Source: Ralstonia wenshanensis (GTDB lineage Bacteria > Pseudomonadota > Gammaproteobacteria > Burkholderiales > Burkholderiaceae). Taken from it: a stretch of 64,000 nucleotides of DNA. The translations under genes were made by a program, and so were the position numbers. Location: contig NZ_CP076413.1 in assembly GCF_021173085.1 (NCBI RefSeq), positions 1,860,001 to 1,924,000 on the forward strand. Direction: 5' to 3'. How positions within the stretch are numbered: the stretch's first letter is position 1; every line of letters begins with the position of its first letter. Under the pieces are notes generated by a model. The model ran no database searches, was not told the DNA's origin, and saw nothing but the letters and a program-made list of their open reading frames with translations. Below are positions 18,752-27,750 of this stretch, in pieces.

Positions 18752-20644
18752 ATGGGAACGCTCGCGCTCAGCGTCACGCCGGCGGATGACCTGATCGACG
18801 TATCGCGCAGCATCGTCGTGACTGGGCTTGCGCCCGGCGCCCAGGTCGGCATCGTCGCGCAAACGCGTCGCGGCAACGGCGTGCTGTGGCACAGCCGCGC
18901 CGCGTTCGTCGCCGACGCGCAAGGCACCGTGGACCTCACGCGCGACGCTCCCGTCTCGGGCGACTACACCGGCGTCAGCGCGATGGGCATCATCTGGAGC
19001 CAGCGCCCGGAGGACGGAACAGCGCGCGAGGTATTTCCGCTACCCGCGACAGAGCCGCTGACGACCACGCTCACGGCGACTGCCAATGGCGAGTCCGTCC
19101 ATGCGAGCTTCGTCCAACGGCTGGCCGCCCCGGGTGTGACGCGCCACGATGTGCGCGCGCCGGACAACGAAGAGGGCCTGGTCGGCACGCTGTACCTGCC
19201 CGACCCGTACGCGCACCCGGGCCCGCGCCCGGCCGTGCTCATCCTCAACGGGTCGGGCGGCGGCACCAACGAACCGCGCGCGGCGCTGTATGCCTCGCAC
19301 GGTTATGCGGCCTTTGCGCTGGCGTACTTCAAGGCGCCGGGGCTGTCGGACTACATCTCGAATACGCCGCTGGAATATTTCGAGCGCGCGCTCGCCTGGC
19401 TGCGCAAACGCGTGGCGCCGCTGCACGACTTCGTTGCCGTGAGCGGCCAGTCGCGCGGGGGTGAACTCGCATTGCTGCTGGGAGCGACGTTCCCAGAAGC
19501 TGTGTCTGCGGTCATCGGCTACGTGCCGGGCGCCGTCGTGCACAGCGGGCAGAACGCCGCGGACCCTGCTGTCGGCCGCGAAGGCCCGACGTGGCTGTAT
19601 CGCGGTCAGCCGCTGCCGCATCTGTGGGAGGGCAACCGCACCGCGAGCTGGGCACCGTTTGACGAAGGCCCCGCGCCGCATCGGCATGAACGCGCTATCC
19701 GCACCGCGCTGCAGGATGCCGACGCCGTGGCGCGCGCGCGTATCCGCATCGAACGCGCACGCGGGCCGGTGCTGCTGCTCTCGGCCACGGATGACGGCTC
19801 CTGGCCCTCAAGCGACTACTCGCGCATGGTCACTGACAAGCTGGCCGAGGTACGCCACCCCTACCCCGTCCAACACTTCGACTACGAAGGCGCGGGTCAC
19901 GCCATCGTGTTCCCGTACGTGCCGACCACGCAGCTCGTCTATGCGCATCCGGTGTCGGGCCGCATCAGCACCGGCGGCGGCGAGCCCCGCGCCAACGCCC
20001 GCGCGGACGCCCAATCGTGGGCAGCGGTGCGACGCTTCCTCGCCAGCGCGGTGGCCGCGCGCGGCGCCTCCGTACCCGATTCCCGGAGCCTTTCATCCAT
20101 GGATTTCACGCCCGCACAAGACGTGGTCGACCAAGTTGCCGACCTGGGCGACGGCAGCCCCACGCATGCACTGCGCCGCGCCCGCGAAAAGGTCGCAACA
20201 GCCACACAGGGCAGCTATGAAGCGCTGTTCGACGCAGCCCTGCCCGGTCTCACGCTGGGCGAACGCTTGCTCGTGGCGCTGTACACCTGCCACCTGACGC
20301 CCGCGCCGGAATTGGCTGAGCACTACCGCGCACGCCTCGCGAACACGCCGGTCGATGCAGATGTCTTGCAAGCCGTCGACCAAGGCAATGTCGACACGCT
20401 GGGCGACACACGCCTGCGCGCCATCCTCATCTTCACGCGCACGCTCGTCGAGCGCCCCATCGAAGGCGACCGCGATGCGCTGTTGCGCTTGCCCGCAGCG
20501 GGCCTCGCCACGGCCGACGTCGTGACGCTCGCGCAGCTCATCGCCTTTCTGTCGTATCAGACGCGGCTGGTCGCCGGCTTGCGCGCGCTCCGCGAAGCCG
20601 CCGGCACCGGTAGCGCCACTGCCTCCACGGAGACCGCAGCATGA
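18752..20644 (+). CDS. BAAT-type acyl-CoA thioesterase fused to a CMD (carboxymuconolactone decarboxylase-like) domain
   Basis: A 630-residue two-part protein. Residues 1 to about 435 form an acyl-CoA thioester hydrolase / bile acid-CoA:amino acid N-acyltransferase: a beta-sandwich N-terminal domain and an alpha/beta hydrolase with the nucleophile elbow SGQSRGG and a later GAGHAIVFPY. From Met450 (MDFTPAQDVVDQ) onward it is a 181-residue CMD-type protein like the family often found next to AhpD-like proteins with Dpp transporters. The CMD part lacks the CxxC of true AhpD. A GGAG sequence sits about 11 bases before the ATG of Met450, as if the two halves were once separate genes. It overlaps the next gene by 4 nt. 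Confidence 0.85.
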   Translation: MGTLALSVTPADDLIDVSRSIVVTGLAPGAQVGIVAQTRRGNGVLWHSRAAFVADAQGTVDLTRDAPVSGDYTGVSAMGIIWSQRPEDGTAREVFPLPATEPLTTTLTATANGESVHASFVQRLAAPGVTRHDVRAPDNEEGLVGTLYLPDPYAHPGPRPAVLILNGSGGGTNEPRAALYASHGYAAFALAYFKAPGLSDYISNTPLEYFERALAWLRKRVAPLHDFVAVSGQSRGGELALLLGATFPEAVSAVIGYVPGAVVHSGQNAADPAVGREGPTWLYRGQPLPHLWEGNRTASWAPFDEGPAPHRHERAIRTALQDADAVARARIRIERARGPVLLLSATDDGSWPSSDYSRMVTDKLAEVRHPYPVQHFDYEGAGHAIVFPYVPTTQLVYAHPVSGRISTGGGEPRANARADAQSWAAVRRFLASAVAARGASVPDSRSLSSMDFTPAQDVVDQVADLGDGSPTHALRRAREKVATATQGSYEALFDAALPGLTLGERLLVALYTCHLTPAPELAEHYRARLANTPVDADVLQAVDQGNVDTLGDTRLRAILIFTRTLVERPIEGDRDALLRLPAAGLATADVVTLAQLIAFLSYQTRLVAGLRALREAAGTGSATASTETAA

Positions 20645-21231
20645 CCGAGATCATCCGCGCCCACGGCTTCACCAACGAATCGCTTGAGTGGAAAGCGTGG
20701 CTCGATGTGGTCGACCTCGACCGCGCCACGCCCGAGCAGCTCGCCGTACTGGAAGAAAGCCACCCGAAGGCGAAAACGTCCGATTACTACCGTTTTCTCG
20801 TTCATCAGCCAGAGATCCTGCGTCAGCGCTCGGCGGCATTCAACGCGATCATGTATGCGCCGGGCGGCCTGTCGCGTGCGGAACGCGAACTCGCCAGCGC
20901 CGTGGTGTCGCGCGTCAACGGCTGCGTGTATTGCGCGTCTGTCCACGCGCAGCGCTTCGAGCAGCTTGCCAAGCGCAACGATGTGATCAAGCAGGTTTTT
21001 GAAGACGCGCACATCGCAGGCACGAATGCGCGTGAGCGTGCCATCGTGCTGTTCTCGATCGACCTGACACTGCGCCCGGGCGATGTGCGCGGCGAAGACC
21101 TGCAGCCGCTCAAGGCCGCTGGCCTGACGGACGCGGAGATCCTCGACCTGATACACGCCGTGGCCATCTTTGCGTGGGCGAATCGCCTGATGCTGAATCT
21201 GGGCGAACCCGTGTTTCCGGACGCGGCCTGA
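20641..21231 (+). CDS. Alkylhydroperoxidase (AhpD) domain protein
   Basis: A 196-residue peroxidase-related protein with the AhpD redox motif NGCVYCASVHAQRF (CxxC plus a nearby His), so a thiol-based hydroperoxide reduction is plausible. It matches the peroxidase-related subfamily that travels with CMD-domain proteins and Dpp-type transporters. It begins inside the last codons of the fusion gene (ATGA) and ends the cassette before a strong terminator. Confidence 0.9.
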   Translation: MTEIIRAHGFTNESLEWKAWLDVVDLDRATPEQLAVLEESHPKAKTSDYYRFLVHQPEILRQRSAAFNAIMYAPGGLSRAERELASAVVSRVNGCVYCASVHAQRFEQLAKRNDVIKQVFEDAHIAGTNARERAIVLFSIDLTLRPGDVRGEDLQPLKAAGLTDAEILDLIHAVAIFAWANRLMLNLGEPVFPDAA

Positions 21232-21253
21232 ACGCGGCAGCATTGCTCCAAAG

Positions 21254-21285
21254 AAAAAGCCGCAGGCGCAAACCTGCGGCTTTTT
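21254..21285. terminator. Bidirectional terminator between convergent operons
   Basis: AAAAAGCCGCAGG and CCTGCGGCTTTTT form a 13-bp stem with A/T runs at both sides. It can serve the AhpD cassette (+) and the molybdenum hydroxylase operon (-). Confidence 0.9.
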
Positions 21286-21303
21286 CGTTTCAACACTGCG
21301 GCA

Positions 21304-23601
21304 TCACGCCATCGGCAACTGCCTCACCGGCTTGCCCGTCAACTGCGCCACGGCATGGGCCACGGCCGGAGCGATTGGCGGCACACCCACCTCGCCCATC
21401 CCGCTGGGCTCCGCGGTGCTCGGCACGATGTGCGTTTCGATGACAGGCGTCTCGGCCATCTTGAGCGCCGGATAGTCCGGAAAATTCGACTGCACGACCT
21501 GCCCGTTCTTGATATCGATCCGGCCATACAGCGCTGCCGTCAGGCCAAAAATGACCGCGCTTTCCATCTGCTGCGCAACGATGCCGGGATTGACCACCGT
21601 GCCGCAATCCACCGCGCAGACGACGCGATGCACACGCGGTCTGCCGTCCTTCATCGACACCTCCACGACCTGCGCGACCACGGAGCCGAAGCTCGGGTGC
21701 AAGGCAATGCCGCGTGCACGTGGCGCGCCGTCGGCGGCCGGTGCCAGCGGCTGCCCCCAACCGGCCGCCTGCGCTGCCGTGTCCAACACCTTCAACTCAC
21801 GCGGATGGGCCTTCAGCAAGTCACGCCGCATCGCCAACGGGTCAAGCTTGGCTGCCGCCGCCACGTCGTTGAGAAAGCCCTCCATGAAGAACCCGTTGTA
21901 CGAGTGCCCCACGCTGCGCCAGAACCCCACGGGAACCGGCAGATCGACTGCCAGGTGCGCAATGTGCTCGTGCTCGATTTCGTACGGCAGATCGAACAGG
22001 CCTTCGGCGGTGTAGCGGTCGATACCCACCGACGGCGCGCCGAACAGGCGATCCAGCTCACCCGCCAGAATCGATTGTCCGGCGCTGCGTGATGCGATCG
22101 CCATAACCTTGCCGTTCTCGACACGCGCCTTGAGCCGTGCGATGGCCTGCGGGCGATAAAAGTCGTGGCGAACGTCCTCTTCACGCGACCAGATGACCTG
22201 CACGGGCTTGCCTTCGGTCTTGGTGGCGATGGTGACGGCCTGGCCGATGAAATCCGATTCCAGCCGCCGCCCGAAGCCGCCGCCGATCAGCGGGATGTCG
22301 ATATGCACCTTGTCGCCGCTGACACCCGCCGCGCGCGCCGCCACCAGTTGCGCGAGCGTGGCGACCTGCGTGGGCGCCCAGAGATGCACGCCGTCCGCCG
22401 TTACCTGCGCAGTGCAGTTGATCGGCTCCATCGTCGTGTGCGCGAGATACGGCGCGGTGTACTCCGCTTCGACGATGGTGGCACCATCGGCCTTGTCGAA
22501 GGCTTTCAGGCCATCGCCCATCGAGCGGTACGTGAAGCCGCCCTTGTCGCTGTCGAGCGCGCTGACAAGCTGCTGCCGAATGCCTGCGGAATCGAGTTTG
22601 GCGTGCGGGCCGTTGTCCCACACGGGTTCCAGCGTTGCCAGCGCCTGACGCGCCCGCCAATAGTGATCTGCCACCACTGCCACGCCAGGTGCGCCGCCGG
22701 CGGTGCCCTCGAACGGCACCACGTAACGCACGCCCGGCATGCCAAGCGCGGCCTTCGATTGGAAGGTCTTGAGCTTGCCGCCAAACACCGGGCACATCAC
22801 GACGGCGGCATACAGCATGCCGGGCAGCCGCGTGTCGATAGAGAAGCGCGCGCTGCCATCTGTCTTGGCCGCCAGGTCATTGCGCGGCGCCGGCTTGCCG
22901 ATCAACTGGTATTGCGAAGCCGGCTTGAGCGTGACATTGGACGGCGCAGAAATACCGCGCGCCGACTTAGCCATGCCGCCAAACGTGGATTGCTTGCCGC
23001 CGGGGCCAATCAACTGGCCTTCGCGGATGCTGACTTGCGCAGCCGGCACGTTCCATTCGCGCGCTGCCGCCTCCACCAGCGCTGCACGCGCCGTGGCGGC
23101 GGCCTCGCGCACGGGCTGCCAGCCATCGGCGGTGCTGCTGCTGCCACCGGTGATGATGAGGCCGATCTCGCGCGCACTCTTGGCCATGATCCAATGCAGT
23201 GCGCGTGCCCAGGTCTTGTCGGCGCTATCGGGGTGCAGCGGCAGCGAGCTGTCGCCCATGGCGACGACGTTGCCGTAAATGCGCTCCACGGGCGAGCTTT
23301 CGATGCTCACGCGCGAGAGCGGAATGTCCAGCTCTTCTGCCGCCAGCATCGAAAGCGCGGTGTGGATGCCCTGCCCCATCTCCACACGCGGCATCGCGAG
23401 CACGACATTGCCTTCGGGGGTGATCTTGATCCAGCCGTTCAGCGCAATCTCGCCGTTGTGCTCGGGGAAGACGCCCGGATCGCCCACGCGGCTGCGCGGC
23501 GGCATGACGCCCCAACCCACCACCAGTGCGCCACCAATGCCAAGCGCGCCGAGCAGGAAACGGCGGCGTCCGCTACGCGGTTTCGTTGTCTTCGCGTTCA
23601 T
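21304..23601 (-). CDS. Molybdopterin-binding large subunit, IorB-like (xanthine dehydrogenase family)
   Basis: A 765-residue protein with a twin-arginine signal ([21 protein letters not shown]), so it is exported folded or membrane-anchored. The rest is the aldehyde oxidase/xanthine dehydrogenase molybdopterin-binding domain, with a C-terminal [18 protein letters not shown] that carries the conserved active-site Glu. I use the ATG at 23601, which overlaps the stop of the small subunit gene (ATGA). IorAB-type enzymes oxidise aromatic heterocycles or aldehydes (isoquinoline 1-oxidoreductase is the type member); the substrate is unknown here. Many such operons have a c-type cytochrome as third gene; none is seen. 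Confidence 0.9.
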   Translation of the reverse strand: MNAKTTKPRSGRRRFLLGALGIGGALVVGWGVMPPRSRVGDPGVFPEHNGEIALNGWIKITPEGNVVLAMPRVEMGQGIHTALSMLAAEELDIPLSRVSIESSPVERIYGNVVAMGDSSLPLHPDSADKTWARALHWIMAKSAREIGLIITGGSSSTADGWQPVREAAATARAALVEAAAREWNVPAAQVSIREGQLIGPGGKQSTFGGMAKSARGISAPSNVTLKPASQYQLIGKPAPRNDLAAKTDGSARFSIDTRLPGMLYAAVVMCPVFGGKLKTFQSKAALGMPGVRYVVPFEGTAGGAPGVAVVADHYWRARQALATLEPVWDNGPHAKLDSAGIRQQLVSALDSDKGGFTYRSMGDGLKAFDKADGATIVEAEYTAPYLAHTTMEPINCTAQVTADGVHLWAPTQVATLAQLVAARAAGVSGDKVHIDIPLIGGGFGRRLESDFIGQAVTIATKTEGKPVQVIWSREEDVRHDFYRPQAIARLKARVENGKVMAIASRSAGQSILAGELDRLFGAPSVGIDRYTAEGLFDLPYEIEHEHIAHLAVDLPVPVGFWRSVGHSYNGFFMEGFLNDVAAAAKLDPLAMRRDLLKAHPRELKVLDTAAQAAGWGQPLAPAADGAPRARGIALHPSFGSVVAQVVEVSMKDGRPRVHRVVCAVDCGTVVNPGIVAQQMESAVIFGLTAALYGRIDIKNGQVVQSNFPDYPALKMAETPVIETHIVPSTAEPSGMGEVGVPPIAPAVAHAVAQLTGKPVRQLPMA

Positions 23602-24065
23602 GCGCGGGCCTCCCGCAACGCCTTGGCGGCGCGCTTGATGGCGGCGCGCATGCGCGGATATGTGCCGCAGCGGCAGATGTTGGTCATGGCCGCGTCGATG
23701 TCGGCATCGCTCGGATCGGGGTGTTGGGCAAGCAAGTCCGCCGCGGCCATCAGCATGCCGGATTGGCAGTAGCCGCACTGGGGCACCTGCTCATCTATCC
23801 AGGCTTGTTGCAACGCGTGGCGTTTGCCCTCGGCGCCGGCAAGTCCCTCAATGGTAGTGATGTGCTTGCCGGCGACAGCCGCGACCGGCACCACGCAGGA
23901 CCGCACGGCCGTGCCGTCCACGTGCACCGTGCAGGCGCCGCATGCCGCAACGCCGCAGCCGAACTTCGTACCGGTCAGGTTCAGGTGGTCACGCAGCACC
24001 CACAACAGGGGCGTGGCCGGGTCGCAATCAACGCTGACCGGCTTGTGGTTGACGTCCAAATCCAT
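23598..24065 (-). CDS. (2Fe-2S)-binding small subunit, IorA-like
   Basis: A 155-residue protein with a plant-type 2Fe-2S domain ([17 protein letters not shown] then SC) and the second 2Fe-2S helical domain (CGYCQSGM and CRCGTY), eight cluster cysteines in the expected places. It transfers electrons from the molybdenum subunit encoded immediately downstream. There is no FAD subunit, as expected for the IorAB class. Confidence 0.93.
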   Translation of the reverse strand: MDLDVNHKPVSVDCDPATPLLWVLRDHLNLTGTKFGCGVAACGACTVHVDGTAVRSCVVPVAAVAGKHITTIEGLAGAEGKRHALQQAWIDEQVPQCGYCQSGMLMAAADLLAQHPDPSDADIDAAMTNICRCGTYPRMRAAIKRAAKALREARA

Positions 24066-24178
24066 GGGGCGGTGGTCTCCTTGGCTTTTGTGATTTTTTT
24101 GCTGGCCAAGCGTACGTTCAAACGGCTGAGGTCAGCAATAGTGGTCCACCTCGACATGGCAACGGCCCGGAATGCAAA

Positions 24179-24208
24179 AAGGCCCGAGCACTTGCGTGCC
24201 CGGGCCTT
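24179..24208 (-). terminator. Rho-independent terminator of tRNA-Ser
   Basis: AAGGCCCG and CGGGCCTT form the stem; on the minus strand it is followed by a T-run (A-run at 24176-24180 on the plus strand), just past the tRNA 3' end. Confidence 0.8.
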
Positions 24209-24215
24209 GAATTCC

Positions 24216-24306
24216 TGGCGGAGAGAGGGGGATTCGAACCCCCGATAGGTTATTAACCTATACACGCTTTCCAGGCGTGCGACTTAAACCACTCATCCAT
24301 CTCTCC
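24216..24306 (-). tRNA. tRNA-Ser (anticodon GGA)
   Basis: A class II tRNA of 91 nt including encoded CCA. The acceptor GGAGAGA pairs with its complement, the anticodon loop CTGGAAA gives GGA (serine, UCC/UCU), the long variable arm is TATAGGTTAATAACCTA, and the T loop is GGTTCGAATCC. Confidence 0.97.
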
Positions 24307-24316
24307 GAAGCCCGCG

Positions 24317-24344
24317 ATTGTAGCACACCGTGCCGGCTCGCCAA
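24317..24344 (-). promoter_or_regulatory. Sigma-70 promoter of tRNA-Ser
   Basis: Minus strand: -35 TTGGCG (24339-24344), 16-nt spacer, -10 TACAAT (24317-24322), 10 bases before the tRNA. Confidence 0.6.
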
Positions 24345-24358
24345 GTTCCCTCACAAAC

Positions 24359-24388
24359 AAAAGGCCCGGTCTCCCGACAAGGCCTTTT
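24359..24388 (-). terminator. Likely terminator of the 93-residue gene
   Basis: AAAAGGCC and GGCCTTTT form a stem with a 14-nt loop, 50 bases past the stop of the minus-strand gene at 24438. Confidence 0.6.
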
Positions 24389-24437
24389 GCATCCCACCGC
24401 CGACACATCTGGCGCGGCCGGCATCCCCTCGCGTAAC

Positions 24438-24719
24438 TCAATGCAGCGTGGCTGGCGTCTCGTTCGTCAGCAGCGTCTGCGTAACCTGATCGCGAATCGA
24501 CTGCGCTTTGAGCAGCAGGCGCAGGGCAATATCGGCACCGCGGGCGTTGGCCACGTGCTCGATAAAGGCGTTACGTGCGCGTTCATTCAATGTGGCGACA
24601 TGAGCGGCTTCTGACCACACCCGCCACGCGGCGGGCTGACCAACAAACTGCTCGCGGCGGCGGAGCAGGTCCGAGTCGATGGCAGCGGCAATTTCGACGT
24701 CTTGAACGGTGCGATTCAT
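24438..24719 (-). CDS. Small protein of unknown function
   Basis: A 93-residue, probably helical cytoplasmic protein. I chose the ATG at 24719 (MNRTVQDVEIAAAIDSDLLRR), preceded by AAGGGGCC; a longer frame up to 24935 runs through an intergenic-looking stretch. No signal peptide, cysteine motif or recognisable domain is present. A hairpin terminator follows. Confidence 0.65.
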   Translation of the reverse strand: MNRTVQDVEIAAAIDSDLLRRREQFVGQPAAWRVWSEAAHVATLNERARNAFIEHVANARGADIALRLLLKAQSIRDQVTQTLLTNETPATLH

Positions 24720-25245
24720 GATGGGCCCCTTGCTGTCTGTGCTGTTGTTGCGCTCTTCGTGTGGCGCCCTGTGCCGGGCGCGCAGCCTGAATATGCAACG
24801 TCCATGCCAACACCGATGAGCCGGTCCACACGCACTTTTTGCATGCACGCGTTGTCGTTTTGATCTGTTTGAAACACCCTGTGGGCGGGGCTTGGCGGGC
24901 AGCATCCCTCCGTTGGTGGGGTGCGAATTTCTCATCTGAAAACGGCGGCATCAGGCCCCGCGTTACGCGGAACGTTACGTAACGCCGGTAGCGTTCCGAG
25001 GCCCAACAGGCGTGCCACATCGCCGTACAGCGCCATCTGCGGGTATCGCGCCGTGGGCATGCTTGGTGCTTTATCCGTGCGCCCAAGCCCGCTGGCGCGC
25101 GGTCGGTCGTGTCACCCACCCCTCTTCTGCGCCGGCCTCTTCGCTTGCTCCGCTTCCGAACCGGAAGCGATCGGCCGCGTGCCGCCACACTCGGCACGCC
25201 GCCCCCCCCCCACACACAACAAAAGCATTCAAGAGGAGACACCCC
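24720..25245. other. Divergent intergenic region with palindromes and a C10 tract
   Basis: No gene is supported. It contains the inverted repeat GCGTTACG/CGTAACGC at 24960-24985 and a run of ten C residues followed by CA repeats at 25202-25219, 26-44 bases before the start of the CocE-type gene. Confidence 0.5.
24960..24985. promoter_or_regulatory. Operator-like inverted repeat
   Basis: GCGTTACG (24960-24967) and CGTAACGC (24978-24985) are perfect inverted 8-mers; within the second half CGTTACGTAACG (24973-24984) is itself a 12-bp palindrome. Such symmetry suits a dimeric repressor, e.g. of the TetR type, but no regulator gene is adjacent. Confidence 0.4.
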
Positions 25246-27240
25246 ATGCAAATGGGTAACCCACACGTGCGGCGCGGCCGCATGCTGATGTCGGCGCTGC
25301 TGTGCGCGGCGCTGTCACTGTCGGGCTGCGGCGGCGGTGACGGCTCGACCGTCGCCAACAGCATCGCCGCAGATTCAAACACCACGCAGCCGGTGCAGCC
25401 AGCCGCAGCCAACTGGACCACGCTGGGTACGCGTGCCACACCGGCGCAACCGGGAACATCCATCAAGAGCAACGCGGACGCGAAGTGGGTCGACTACAAC
25501 CCGCCCATGCTTTACGCGGGCGTCGCGCGCCAAGCCACGCAGTACATCACCATGCCCGACGGAACGAAGCTCGCGGCCTATGTCACCTTGCCGGCCGACG
25601 CATCGGGCAACGCCGCCGCCGGCCCGTTCCCCACGGTGCTGGTGCAAACCTCGTACAACGGTGGCAACGCGCAATACGAAGCCTCGATTGGCGCTGCGCT
25701 CGGCGCGGCCGATCCGTACATCGTCCAGCACGGCTACGCGACGGTGGTGGTGGACGTACGCGGCACAGGCCAGTCGCAAGGTACATGGGACGCCTTTGGC
25801 GCCGATGAGCAAAGCGACTATGGCCGCGTGGTCGACTGGGTGACCCTGCAGTCGTGGAGCAACGGCGCCATCGGCCTTTACGGCGTGTCGTACCTCGGCA
25901 TCACGACGGTCATCACGGCGGCGCAGAACCATCCTGCGGTCAAGGCGGCCTTCCCTATCGTGCCGATCGGTGATGGCTACCGCGACATCGTCTTCACGGG
26001 TGGGCAGACAAACCTGACCTTTATCCCGGCGTGGTTCGGTTTGGTATCAGTGCTTAGCCTGACCGATCCGACGCTGGTGACAGACCCCACGATCGGTTTG
26101 CCGGCCGTGCTGCAGCACTTGGTGTCTGCGGTCACGACGTTCCAGTTGCCGACCATGCTGCAGGCGCTGCTCGGCACGACGGCCACAGCCTATGACGGCG
26201 CATTCTGGGCGACGCGTTCGCCGCTGGAAAACGACGGCAAGATCAAGGTGCCGACCTTCGTGGTGGGCGGCCTGCACGATCTCTTTCAGCGCAGTGAACC
26301 GCTCACGTACGAGAGCATCAAGACGCAGGCACCGGCCAAGCTGCTGATCGGCCCGTGGACACATCTGCAGGCCGCGTTGGGCAGCGGGTTGCCAGTCGAT
26401 GGCGTGCCGCCGCTGAACCACATTCAGCTGCAATGGTTCGACCAGTACGTCAAAGGCATGAACGTGGGCGCCGATGCGCAGCCCAACGTCACGCAATACG
26501 TGAGCGGCCTCGGCCACTACGCCACCGCTACAGACTGGCCGCATCCGCAGGTGCAGGCGCAGCAGCTCTTCCTGCGCGGCGACAAGAGCCTGTCGGCCAC
26601 CGCGCCTGCGGCAAACGAAGCGTCCAACACGGTCGCACAGCTGCCGCTGAACGGCGCATGTTCGATCAGCCTGTCGCAATGGACGGCCGGTTTGACGGGT
26701 TTCCTCCCGCTGCCATGCCAGACCGACGACACCATCGCCGAAGCCGCCGATGTGAAGTTCGAGACGCCACCCATGCCGGCGGATGTCTACCTCAACGGGC
26801 CGATTGAGGCCGATGTTTGGATCTCGACCACCGCGCTGGATGCCGGCGTCTCGGTCCGCATTGACGACGTGGACGCGGCGGGGAACGTCACGCCACTCAC
26901 CGATGGGCTTCAGACAGCCTCGCTTCGCGCGGTGGATGCCAGCCGTTCGCGCACGATGAATGGTTTGCTGATCCAGCCATGGCATCCGTTCACCCCAAGC
27001 TCCGTGCAGGCACTCATGCCGGGCCAGGCCGTCATGGTGCCGGTGGAGGTGTTCCCGACGAGTGCGCTCATCGCCAAGGGCCACAAGCTGCGGGTGGCCG
27101 TGGGCGCCAGCAACCTGCCGCAAGGCGTGCCGCCACTGCCCACGCTGCTCAACTCGCTCGTCGGGGTGCTGACGATCTACAGCGATGCGGCCCATCCCTC
27201 CAAGGTTGTGCTGCCCGTGGTGCCAGCCACGGCGCTGTAG
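25246..27240 (+). CDS. CocE/NonD family hydrolase, lipoprotein
   Basis: A 664-residue protein. A lipoprotein signal ends in the lipobox LSGC (MLMSALLCAALSLSGCGGG). The X-Pro dipeptidyl-peptidase/CocE alpha/beta hydrolase domain follows, with DVRGTGQSQG, the nucleophile elbow YGVSYLG, and a C-terminal jelly-roll domain. Family members cleave esters, amides or proline peptides. I chose the ATG at 25246 because GAGGAG precedes it; the upstream in-frame extension is unsupported. It is monocistronic, with its own terminator. Confidence 0.9.
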   Translation: MQMGNPHVRRGRMLMSALLCAALSLSGCGGGDGSTVANSIAADSNTTQPVQPAAANWTTLGTRATPAQPGTSIKSNADAKWVDYNPPMLYAGVARQATQYITMPDGTKLAAYVTLPADASGNAAAGPFPTVLVQTSYNGGNAQYEASIGAALGAADPYIVQHGYATVVVDVRGTGQSQGTWDAFGADEQSDYGRVVDWVTLQSWSNGAIGLYGVSYLGITTVITAAQNHPAVKAAFPIVPIGDGYRDIVFTGGQTNLTFIPAWFGLVSVLSLTDPTLVTDPTIGLPAVLQHLVSAVTTFQLPTMLQALLGTTATAYDGAFWATRSPLENDGKIKVPTFVVGGLHDLFQRSEPLTYESIKTQAPAKLLIGPWTHLQAALGSGLPVDGVPPLNHIQLQWFDQYVKGMNVGADAQPNVTQYVSGLGHYATATDWPHPQVQAQQLFLRGDKSLSATAPAANEASNTVAQLPLNGACSISLSQWTAGLTGFLPLPCQTDDTIAEAADVKFETPPMPADVYLNGPIEADVWISTTALDAGVSVRIDDVDAAGNVTPLTDGLQTASLRAVDASRSRTMNGLLIQPWHPFTPSSVQALMPGQAVMVPVEVFPTSALIAKGHKLRVAVGASNLPQGVPPLPTLLNSLVGVLTIYSDAAHPSKVVLPVVPATAL

Positions 27241-27264
27241 CAAGCGCCCGTCCGCAGTGATCTG

Positions 27265-27289
27265 ACGGCCCGCTTCGCGGGCCGTTTTC
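27265..27289 (+). terminator. Rho-independent terminator after the CocE-type gene
   Basis: ACGGCCCGC and GCGGGCCGT with a three-base loop, followed by TTTTCT. Confidence 0.85.
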
Positions 27290-27547
27290 TTTGGATATCG
27301 GGCACCACCAAAATATGTAATCCGCCAACTGCATCCGTAAAACCACGCATCGCGAATACTGTAGTGAAAATATCAACATCTGAATACAAATAACGCAAAT
27401 AGAGTAGGAAAACGTTGGCGCCATCCAGCCTGCATAATCCGTCTCACGATTCGAAACAATGGCGCCCAGGCCTTGCCAGGCAAGGTTTCACCGGCAAAAC
27501 AAAGGCCCACAATTTGCATTAAGTGAAAACGCTCAGAAAGAATGTTA

Positions 27548-27575
27548 TTCAGGATTTTCTTTTCAATGCCGATAA
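27548..27575 (+). promoter_or_regulatory. Putative sigma-28 (FliA) promoter
   Basis: GCCGATAA at 27568-27575 is a perfect FliA -10 element. TTCAG at 27548-27552 is a partial -35 match at an acceptable distance. The next gene, a methyl-accepting chemotaxis protein, is the expected kind of FliA target. Confidence 0.5.
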
Positions 27576-27750
27576 CCCGGTGGAGCCTCAAAAATCCGAC
27601 GCATACAAATCGGTCATACCGTGACATAACCTGCACCTTTCTCAAGTACGCAGTCGTTGCACATAACAACGTGGTCGCCGACCGTCTTTCCTTTTAAGCC
27701 GCTCCGGTGCCCGACCACCTCTCAATCCATTCAGCAAACCGGAGGACGCA

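Larger units (their letters stand above)
27241..27750. other. AT-richer intergenic region upstream of the chemoreceptor
   Basis: A 510-bp region holding the CocE terminator and a probable sigma-28 promoter at 27548-27575. Short open frames on the minus strand show no recognisable protein. The AT content is visibly higher than in the surrounding genes. Confidence 0.5.

Noticed and set aside
22165-23772. Plus-strand frame of 535 codons opposite the molybdenum hydroxylase
   Set aside because: It is a shadow of the IorB-like gene; it is rich in Arg, His and Ala with no motif.
27373-27669. Minus-strand frame of 98 codons upstream of the chemoreceptor
   Set aside because: It lies in AT-richer intergenic DNA, crosses the likely sigma-28 promoter and resembles no protein.
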